This document shows positions 1 to 4,871 of a stretch of DNA of 6,427 bases, in pieces. The stretch is taken from NCBI GenBank assembly GCA_018899795.1, contig JAHIHJ010000010.1, positions 1 to 6,427 of the forward strand. Reading direction: 5' to 3'. This stretch comes from Methanobacteriota archaeon. GTDB lineage: Archaea > Halobacteriota > Methanosarcinia > Methanosarcinales > Methanoperedenaceae. Positions within the stretch are counted from its first letter, which is position 1; each line of letters begins with the position of its first letter. The notes beneath the pieces were generated by a model. That model searched no databases and had not been told where the DNA came from. It worked only from the letters and a program-made list of their open reading frames with translations. The position numbers and the translations under genes were made by a program.

Positions 1-1712
1 ATGAAGAAGCTAATAAACATGTTTTGGACGATACCAATGATTGCGGTGTGGATGTTATATGGGTCGATAAAAACAACCACCAAATATTAGTTTGTCAAAT
101 TGAGTATGATACAAAAGTCTGGTCTAAAAATCCTGCAGATCAAAAGAAAGCGACTGAAACATTCAATGAATTTTTAAATTATTTGGAGTCATCAAATTTA
201 CCGGAAAGATTGCATGATGCTGCAAAACCTTTATGGAGACAGGCTAAGAAATTGAATGCAAACGATAAATATTCAATAAGATATTTATATATTACTCCAA
301 AACATTTTAACGATTCACAAATAGAAAAAATCAGAAAAGGTAGTGGAATATCTGGATTAGAATTTTTTACAAATGAAACATTAATTGAAAGGGGAGAGGA
401 ATTTTTAGATGGTCAAACTGGAATGTGCTCATTTAAAATTAATTTTAAAAATAAATCTCTCCATATACCATATGACTTTGGCTCAATCTATGTTATCAAC
501 GTAAATCTAATAGAAATACATAAAATAGTTGACTTTCATGAGAAGAACAAAAAATTAAAGGCGTTATTTGCCTCTAATGTCAGAAGTTATCTTACAACAA
601 AAAGAAGAAGCAAAGAAATTGCTTCAGCAATGATAGAAACTATAAAAAATCAACCCGATCATTTTCTAATTTGTAACAATGGTATAACTATTCAATGCAA
701 TAAAGTAACACCTGAGAATGATTCTCTTTTTTTGGAGAGAGCATCCATTAGTAATGGATGTCAAACTGTTATGAATGTAAATAGATTTTTTAATGAAAAT
801 GAAGGTGCAAATCCGAATGCAGATGTATTAGTTACGGTAATCGAATTGACTAAAAATGCGCCTCTAATTGCAGGAGAAATTGCCCGCTCAAGAAATTCTC
901 AAAATCCAGTAGATAATAGAGATTTAAGGTCAAATAATCATCTTTTGGTCACATTGCACCATAGACTTTCTGCAGACAGACTCTATGGTTCAGAAAAAAG
1001 ATACTATTTATTAAGGAAACAGGGAGAAAAACAAACATTACTTAGGGAGGAACCCGATGCTAAAGGCAAATTCATGTGGATTGATGCTGAATATTTGGCA
1101 CAATGTATTGCAGCGGTTATAAGACAAAATCCGGTTATATGTACGCATGGAACTAATGACCTTTTTGGAAATCATTTTAATGAGATTTTTCCAGAGGTAC
1201 AAGACCCAACTCATAGTCGATGTAAATATGCATTTTGGCTTGCTCAAATGGTTTGGCAATCATATGAGTCAAAATCAAAATGGAAAGGTATTAAAGATAA
1301 ACTCATTAATCAACAAAAAGATTTTAAATCTCCTGCAAGGTGGATTATTTCTGCCTTAATAGCAAATGAATTAATAGAGCATTTTTCGTGTAGCGAGAGT
1401 CTTGAAAAAAGATTTGTTGAAAAATGTGAAAAATGGTGGTATAATAACAGTTCTGATGAATTAAATGAATTTAAGGATAAAACTTTTTTGATGATAGATG
1501 ACTATTTTAGATTATTATATGCAATTTCAAAAACATTATTGGGAGAAAAACTGCCTAAAGCAAGAGATATCTATACGAATTATGAAGATTTGTTTAAAGG
1601 ACCTAGCTATGACTCTATTTTATTAAGAATACGTAAGGGAAATATGATAACTTATCAAGATAGAGCACGCAAATCGGCAAATAATTTCATAGATTATTTG
1701 AAAAATAATTGA
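1..1712 (+). CDS. AIPR-family abortive-infection phage resistance protein, 5' partial
   Basis: The frame is open to the left edge (first full codon at 3), so the N-terminus lies outside the window. A TTG at 24 is the first usable start codon, but it would cut into the conserved N-terminal domain; numbering here counts from it. Residues 1-60 look like the end of a PD-(D/E)XK nuclease-like region: Gly8-Val9-Asp10 strand, then Gln25-Ile-Glu27-Tyr28 where the family usually has Gln-x-Lys-Tyr. The AIPR core follows: NVR at 185-187, NNGITI at 218-223, SNGCQT at 243-248 and NSQN at 291-294, all in the order typical of AIPR proteins. The rest (about 370-562) is mainly helical. Members are tied to phage defence and are frequent in defence islands; the mechanism is poorly known. 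The gene is strongly A+T-rich compared with ftsZ and ycaO, which suggests horizontal acquisition. It converges on the PIN-TRAM remnant with a 32-nt gap. The family call is firm; the activity is not. Confidence 0.88.
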   Translation, partial: EEANKHVLDDTNDCGVDVIWVDKNNHQILVCQIEYDTKVWSKNPADQKKATETFNEFLNYLESSNLPERLHDAAKPLWRQAKKLNANDKYSIRYLYITPKHFNDSQIEKIRKGSGISGLEFFTNETLIERGEEFLDGQTGMCSFKINFKNKSLHIPYDFGSIYVINVNLIEIHKIVDFHEKNKKLKALFASNVRSYLTTKRRSKEIASAMIETIKNQPDHFLICNNGITIQCNKVTPENDSLFLERASISNGCQTVMNVNRFFNENEGANPNADVLVTVIELTKNAPLIAGEIARSRNSQNPVDNRDLRSNNHLLVTLHHRLSADRLYGSEKRYYLLRKQGEKQTLLREEPDAKGKFMWIDAEYLAQCIAAVIRQNPVICTHGTNDLFGNHFNEIFPEVQDPTHSRCKYAFWLAQMVWQSYESKSKWKGIKDKLINQQKDFKSPARWIISALIANELIEHFSCSESLEKRFVEKCEKWWYNNSSDELNEFKDKTFLMIDDYFRLLYAISKTLLGEKLPKARDIYTNYEDLFKGPSYDSILLRIRKGNMITYQDRARKSANNFIDYLKNN

Positions 1713-1744
1713 AAATGCCTTTTATACTTTTAATCAAATATCAT
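1713..1744. terminator. T-rich convergent gap, possible terminator
   Basis: This short gap separates the stop codons of two convergent genes. On the plus strand it has two T runs (around 1721-1724 and 1728-1732) directly after the AIPR stop, as expected for an intrinsic archaeal terminator. No hairpin is evident. The assignment rests only on position and composition. Confidence 0.3.
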
Positions 1745-2068
1745 CTAACCTATAACCTTACCCTTTGCAACCCGCTTATTTGAAAATACCTCTTCTATTT
1801 CCACAGTAACTTTACTACCCACCTTTTCGCAAGCAATAAATATTGTATAATTCTTATAATATCCTACTCCATCGCCTCGCTTCTCCCCAACAACATTAAT
1901 TTCAATTATCTCGTTCTCTTTGGGTGGATAATACCGATAAGTTATAACAGACACATCCGGATTAATGCTATAAAAATCCTTATCGCTGGTAAGAACTATT
2001 GCGTTCTCTTTTTCAGCATCTTTAGCAATTATTTTATCCGCTCGCCCCAACCGAATGTGAAATGCCTC
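1745..2068 (-). pseudogene. PIN-TRAM protein, 5'-truncated remnant
   Basis: From a TTG at 2050 the frame gives 101 residues; it is open back to a TAG at 2069-2071, adding EAFHIR. Residues 1-45 match the C-terminal third of a PIN domain: Ala3-Asp4 helix start, then TSDKDF at 21-26 with acidic Asp23 and Asp25. Residues about 48-101 form a TRAM domain: GEKRGDGVGYY at 55-65, a YTIFIA strand at 68-73, then KVGSKVTVEIEEV at 76-88 and a final AKGKVI. TRAM is a small beta-barrel that binds RNA, and PIN domains are Mg2+-dependent RNases, so the intact parent was probably an RNA-targeting nuclease. The N-terminal half of PIN, with its first Asp and the Glu, is missing, and no frame just upstream on this strand supplies it. 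An AGGAGG (2065-2070) lies 14 nt before the TTG, too far for an ordinary ribosome binding site. A translated TRAM-only product cannot be excluded, but nuclease activity is not expected. Confidence 0.7.
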
Positions 2069-2191
2069 CTACTGGCTGTAGCTCTGACAACCACCGTAGT
2101 ATCAACGCTGTTACAGAAAGGTTCATATCATTACAAACATAATATTCATGACCTTAAAGTGTCAGGAGGCGAACAAGCTCATGTCGAATAA
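2057..2191 (+). CDS. Short hydrophobic frame: small membrane peptide or gene 3' fragment
   Basis: From GTG at 2057 the frame gives 44 residues ending at TAA 2189-2191. Residues 4-19 (LLLAVALTTTVVSTLL) are hydrophobic and could form a signal anchor or membrane helix; the remainder is polar with several His and Tyr and ends GGEQAHVE. No Shine-Dalgarno-like sequence precedes the GTG. The frame also continues open upstream, antisense to the PIN-TRAM remnant, so this may instead be the 3' end of a larger gene broken at about 2050-2070, the same place where the PIN gene loses its front. In favour of it being real, the next frame starts inside it with a strong ribosome binding site, a typical coupled arrangement. 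I do not recognise the family. Confidence 0.3.
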   Translation: MKCLLLAVALTTTVVSTLLQKGSYHYKHNIHDLKVSGGEQAHVE

Positions 2192-2243
2192 GGAGAAAAA
2201 GAAACCCAAGGAAAATCCAAAGCCTGTGCCCAAGAAAAAATAG
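2181..2243 (+). CDS. 20-residue Lys/Pro-rich microprotein (candidate)
   Basis: ATG at 2181 opens a 20-codon frame ending in TAG at 2241-2243. It encodes nine Lys and four Pro, with no hydrophobic core, so it would be a highly basic, disordered peptide. The support is the start region: AGGAGG at 2164-2169 with 11 nt to the ATG, and an 11-nt overlap with the end of the preceding short frame, as in translationally coupled genes. A T-rich stretch that could terminate transcription follows it. Against it, the A-rich coding strand gives T runs on the opposite strand just beyond the ftsZ stop, so the region may only be the ftsZ terminator. Function unknown. Confidence 0.33.
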   Translation: MSNKEKKKPKENPKPVPKKK

Positions 2244-2247
2244 TTCA

Positions 2248-2278
2248 AATTGATTTTTTCATTTTTTTCTTTAATTTT
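2248..2278 (+). terminator. Poly-T stretch, probable archaeal terminator
   Basis: Successive T runs (about 2253-2258, 2261-2267 and 2274-2277) lie just after the 20-codon frame and before the 3' end of the convergent ftsZ gene. Archaeal RNA polymerase can terminate at oligo-T without a stem. There is no clear hairpin here. Confidence 0.45.
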
Positions 2279-2318
2279 AGACTTTTAAGCTATCTTGTTA
2301 AGTTTGACTTTGGCTCAA

Positions 2319-3296
2319 CTACTTCAGATTATCCATATTCGACACTCCTGTCAGCACAGCGGTCACCCTGACATGCCCTGCCAGCGCCTCATCCACCCTG
2401 GCGCCCCAGATGATACGTCCGGTGTTGGGAGCTTTCTTGAGCATCAGTTCCCCGGCATGCGCGACCTCACCAAGCGTCAGGTCTTCTCCGCCCATAATGT
2501 GGATCAGAACGCCGTACGCAGCAGAAATATCCGTTACTTCAAGAAGCTGTGTTGTAAGCGCCTGCTCAACTGCTTTTTCTATTCGATCAGCTCCCTCTGC
2601 TTCACCAATGCCTATGGCAGATATCCCGCCCCTTTCCATGATCGAACGCATGTCTGAATAGACAATATTCACCAGGCTCGGATTGATAATGGTCTCGGTC
2701 AGGTTCTTGATAAATGAGCCCACAAGCGCGTTCACGACCGCAAAACCTTCTTTAAGCGGCATCTCGCCTGAAGATGTCCTGAGCTTGGAGTTATCGATAA
2801 CCACCACTGAATCGCATTTATTGCTGAGCGCTTTAATACCTGATATCGCCTTTTTCCGTCTTACGACTTCTGAACCGAACGGAATGGTCACGCATCCAAC
2901 AGTAAGGGCTCCGCTCTCACGTGCAGCCTCTGCCACGATCGGCGCAGCACCGCTGCCTGAACCGCCGCCCAGCCCAGCAATAATGAACACAAGGTTCGAG
3001 CCTGCAAGTTCCTGTTTTATTTCGCCCAGAGCCTCTCTTGCCGCCTCAGAACCCCGTTCAGGATACCCGCCGCATCCGCGTCCCATGTAGGCTTTCTCGC
3101 CCATCAGTATCCTCACATCGCTCTTTGCTGTCATCAGATGGACAGCGTCAGTGTCGGCAGATATAGTCTTTATCCCGTCAACGCCTTTCTGTGCGATCCA
3201 TGATACTATATTGCAGCCTGCTCCGCCAAGACCGATAACTTTTACAGTTGGCTTTGCTAACTTTGCAAGTTCAGAAATTCTTGAATCATCTGTCAT
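2319..3296 (-). CDS. ftsZ: FtsZ1-type cell division GTPase with altered signature loops
   Basis: This is a 325-residue tubulin-superfamily protein, as a polymerising GTPase forming the cytokinetic ring would be. In order: T1 loop GLGGAGCN at 22-29; RGCGGYPE at 73-80, as in archaeal FtsZ; T4 signature GGGSGSGAAP at 110-119, where most FtsZ have GGGTGTG; T7 loop N210-I-V-Y-S-D215, where the family has NxDxxD; GIGEAEG at 229-235; C-terminal domain with IHIMGG, RIIWGARVD and TAVLTGV. It ends soon after the C-terminal domain with no long tail, and the N-terminal extension is short. The ATG at 3296 is the only start before an in-frame stop and has GAGG at 3304-3307, 7 nt upstream. The nearest plus-strand frames converge on its 3' end. 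FtsZ identity is firm, but Val212 in place of the first catalytic T7 Asp suggests a weakened GTPase or a specialised second paralogue rather than the main division FtsZ. Confidence 0.93.
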   Translation of the reverse strand: MTDDSRISELAKLAKPTVKVIGLGGAGCNIVSWIAQKGVDGIKTISADTDAVHLMTAKSDVRILMGEKAYMGRGCGGYPERGSEAAREALGEIKQELAGSNLVFIIAGLGGGSGSGAAPIVAEAARESGALTVGCVTIPFGSEVVRRKKAISGIKALSNKCDSVVVIDNSKLRTSSGEMPLKEGFAVVNALVGSFIKNLTETIINPSLVNIVYSDMRSIMERGGISAIGIGEAEGADRIEKAVEQALTTQLLEVTDISAAYGVLIHIMGGEDLTLGEVAHAGELMLKKAPNTGRIIWGARVDEALAGHVRVTAVLTGVSNMDNLK

Positions 3297-3319
3297 ATAT
3301 TTTCCTCTTTTCCCTTCGT

Positions 3320-3370
3320 TTTAAATATAAACTTCTGGATAATATACTTCATCGCAAGATATATAACTCT
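3320..3370 (-). promoter_or_regulatory. Candidate ftsZ promoter region
   Basis: Read on the minus strand, this stretch has three TATA-like sequences: TTTATATTTAAA (3320-3331), AGTATATTA (3341-3349) and GTTATATATC (3357-3366). With the usual archaeal spacing of about 25 nt to the start site, the second and third would give short leaders that keep the GAGG ribosome binding site; the first would give almost none. Which is used cannot be decided by eye. Confidence 0.4.
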
Positions 3371-3596
3371 TATTATAGTACATCAAATTCGTACTTCTTA
3401 TTCTGAGTTCACATTTTATCGCTCTCTCTATGTAGTGTCCTGTCAAGTGTCAATTAGCAACAAATAATCGAGATAAATTGATCAATAGTATTCCGCCAAA
3501 CTTCTGAAAAATGAAGATTTGTGTTTCCTGAAGAAAATACATTGGTAGCTATGGAAAAAGATTCTGTTGATTGCTATGGGGTATGAAGAAAATAAA
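3371..3596. other. Non-coding spacer upstream of ftsZ
   Basis: I see no gene here; only frames under about 20 codons are present. It contains a short tandem TGTCAAG/TGTCAAT (3441-3454) and a perfect 10-bp palindrome ATTGATCAAT (3477-3486) that recurs at 4678-4687. No tRNA fold or CRISPR unit is visible. It leads directly into the repeat-bounded element that starts at 3597. Confidence 0.5.
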
Positions 3597-3625
3597 CCGC
3601 AGATAAACGCAGATGAACGCAGATT
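3597..3625 (+). repeat. Left inverted repeat of 10-bp CGCAGATRAA units
   Basis: Built from a 10-bp unit in tandem: CGCAGATAAA, CGCAGATGAA, then a third partial CGCAGATT. The right arm (3799-3827) is the same array in opposite orientation, with the first unit reading CGCAGATGAA and the third CGCAAATT. The unit resembles a short intergenic repeat I have seen in other prokaryotic genomes; that is recollection, not a search. Confidence 0.7.
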
Positions 3626-3798
3626 TGTAGCATCAAATCCATCGCTTCTTATTGGTTCGTGGGTTTTAGCGCCCTACCTGTTTCTTAGTTTCTCATATGG
3701 TTGCTTCGTCAACATATCGGCGCCTGGGATTTTATAGTTTTTGTGTTATTATTTTAGAGGATAGCCAGTGCAATTGTTTTTCAAAAACCATAGCATTT

Positions 3799-3827
3799 AA
3801 TTTGCGTTCATCTGCGTTCATCTGCGG
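3799..3827 (-). repeat. Right inverted repeat of 10-bp CGCAGATRAA units
   Basis: Reverse complement of the left arm with two mismatches, at the position where the left arm has A (unit 1) and at a G/A difference in unit 3. The 3' end of a short minus-strand frame (3808-3999) runs into this arm. Confidence 0.7.
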
Positions 3828-3999
3828 CTAAATTTTTCAAAAGCTGAACATAGTAATTCCTGCATGCACGCAATTGCGCCGCATCCTTATACTGTTTCCC
3901 GATATTTCTATACCTTGCGACTATGCCATTTTTATAATTTATCAGCATTCTTAAATTCAATAGCGTTAAACCTATTTTATCATTTTTATTAAACAGCAT
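3808..3999 (-). CDS. Doubtful 63-codon frame ending inside the repeat
   Basis: ATG at 3999 gives 63 residues, basic and likely helical in the middle, with no motif I recognise. The last residues (AADERR) and the stop are encoded by the right inverted repeat, so the natural end of any older gene here has been replaced or the frame is chance. There is no good ribosome binding site upstream of the ATG. The frame is open about 30 nt further upstream without another convincing start. It could be a gene remnant truncated by insertion of the element; I would not rely on it as a protein. Confidence 0.18.
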   Translation of the reverse strand: MLFNKNDKIGLTLLNLRMLINYKNGIVARYRNIGKQYKDAAQLRACRNYYVQLLKNLAADERR

Positions 4000-4089
4000 A
4001 GAAAGGACTTTGTGAGGTGGTGCTTGTGTTTACACGTTGAAAAGTGGAAAAGATCGGAATCAACCAAGGCGTTACCTTTCCTTATGATT

Positions 4090-4587
4090 TCAGAACTCCC
4101 AGAAATGCCACCATGGCTTCATATTTTGATATTCTTTAACTTTCTGTTCATATTCATTAAAAACTTCATGTTGAAGTTTTTCAAAATTTTTTCCAACAAT
4201 ACCCGGTTCTACATGCTTAAACGAACCTTCATCATTTCGATATTGATAATTATTAAAGTCCAATAGAAGTTTGGATAATGTGGGGGTTGCAAGATTTAAC
4301 TTTGTTTTCGCTATGTTCCAAATATTTTTATCTTCTTCTGCTATTGTATTGTAAAACTCACCTATATCCATACCATCAAGATAACCTTGAAAGTCTTCAT
4401 TAAACTGCATTTTGTTTTCAATAGATTTCATTTCAATAAATAATGGAAGTAGTAATTCATCTATTTGCTTTTTTATGAAATCCGACTTTTTTTCTTTATT
4501 AAATCGATACTCAAAATAAAAAATATTTGTCAATAAAGCGAGTATTATTCCTATAATTGCCGGATTAATATAATCAGTTGGTTCCAT
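4090..4587 (-). CDS. Hypothetical protein with one N-terminal membrane anchor
   Basis: I do not recognise the family. The 165-residue product has a single hydrophobic segment at about 8-25 (PAIIGIILALLTNIFYF), followed by a basic stretch (RFNKEKK, 28-34), so by the positive-inside rule the bulk lies in the cytoplasm. The soluble part is mainly helical with alternating charge (residues 35-65 and 135-156 could form coiled coil) and ends in an aromatic tail, KPWWHFWEF (157-165). The ATG at 4587 has GGTGA at 4595-4599, 7 nt upstream, a normal archaeal ribosome binding site. Base use is A+T-rich, closer to the AIPR gene than to ftsZ or ycaO, which points to accessory origin. Small anchored proteins of this kind occur with defence and mobile loci, but nothing here assigns a role. 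It is transcribed alone and divergently from ycaO. Confidence 0.7.
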   Translation of the reverse strand: MEPTDYINPAIIGIILALLTNIFYFEYRFNKEKKSDFIKKQIDELLLPLFIEMKSIENKMQFNEDFQGYLDGMDIGEFYNTIAEEDKNIWNIAKTKLNLATPTLSKLLLDFNNYQYRNDEGSFKHVEPGIVGKNFEKLQHEVFNEYEQKVKEYQNMKPWWHFWEF

Positions 4588-4815
4588 AATGCCATCACCA
4601 ATGTAATGACAATATTAAGAACTATCGAAATTATCATGTGTTACTTACCTTCATACCACTCAGGATGACCCATAAGTATTGATCAATGGATTCTCACTGA
4701 TATTCAGAATTGACCTTCATATCCAACCTGCCAGCATAAAGATTAAAAGCATTAAATCAATAAAGAGGATTTACATATCAGTTATATAGGGCTGATAAAA
4801 TAAAATACAAAATGA
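4588..4815. other. Divergent intergenic spacer
   Basis: This non-coding region lies between the divergent membrane-protein gene and ycaO. It holds a second copy of the palindrome ATTGATCAAT (4678-4687) and several A+T-rich TATA-like stretches (for example GTTATATAGG at 4781-4790). No RNA gene or other element is evident. Confidence 0.5.
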
Positions 4816-4827
4816 CCTATAAATTAG
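4816..4827 (+). promoter_or_regulatory. Candidate TATA box of ycaO
   Basis: CCTATAAATTAG lies with its centre about 50 nt before the ycaO ATG. The usual archaeal spacing would put the transcript start near 4847, giving a leader of about 25 nt. No clear ribosome binding site precedes the ATG. A second TATA-like stretch is at 4781-4790. Confidence 0.4.
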
Positions 4828-4871
4828 CATGGACTTGTGAACTTACCCTTATCCAATAAGATTGCAAAAAG

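Larger units (their letters stand above)
3597..3827. mobile_element. MITE-like 231-bp element with 29-bp inverted repeats
   Basis: The segment is bounded by 3597-3625 and 3799-3827, which are reverse complements at 27 of 29 positions (mismatches at the 9th and 26th base of the repeat). The interior is about 173 bp, holds no plausible gene, and has smaller nested complementarities: ATATGGTTG against CAACATAT around 3697-3717, GCGCC around 3670 against GGCGCC around 3720, and the palindrome GTTTTTCAAAAAC near 3776-3788. Long terminal inverted repeats without coding capacity suit a non-autonomous transposable element or a long stem-loop. No transposase is in the window and no clear target-site duplication flanks it, so active mobility is inference. 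An alternative is two independent insertions of the same short intergenic repeat in opposite orientations. Confidence 0.55.

Noticed and set aside
1..90. ATG at position 1 opening a short hydrophobic frame
   Set aside because: It ends after 29 codons, and the overlapping frame carries the conserved AIPR region, so this is a chance frame.
2295..3090. Several plus-strand open frames of 80-135 codons
   Set aside because: They lie antisense to ftsZ, which has clear family motifs throughout; their translations show no domain and their openness follows from ftsZ codon usage.
3431..3456. Possible insertion-sequence end (TGTCCTGTCAAGTGTCAATT)
   Set aside because: It looked like an IS terminus, but no inverted partner and no transposase are found in the window.
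3597..3827. CRISPR-like array from the repeated CGCAGATRAA unit
   Set aside because: The units are contiguous tandem 10-mers in two inverted blocks, with no regular unique spacers and no cas genes.
3297..4089. tRNA or other structured RNA gene in the long spacer
   Set aside because: No cloverleaf arms or conserved T-loop are visible; the complementarities are explained by the inverted-repeat element.
4012..4266. Plus-strand open frame of 84 codons
   Set aside because: It overlaps, antisense, the membrane-anchored protein gene, which has a ribosome binding site and a coherent topology.
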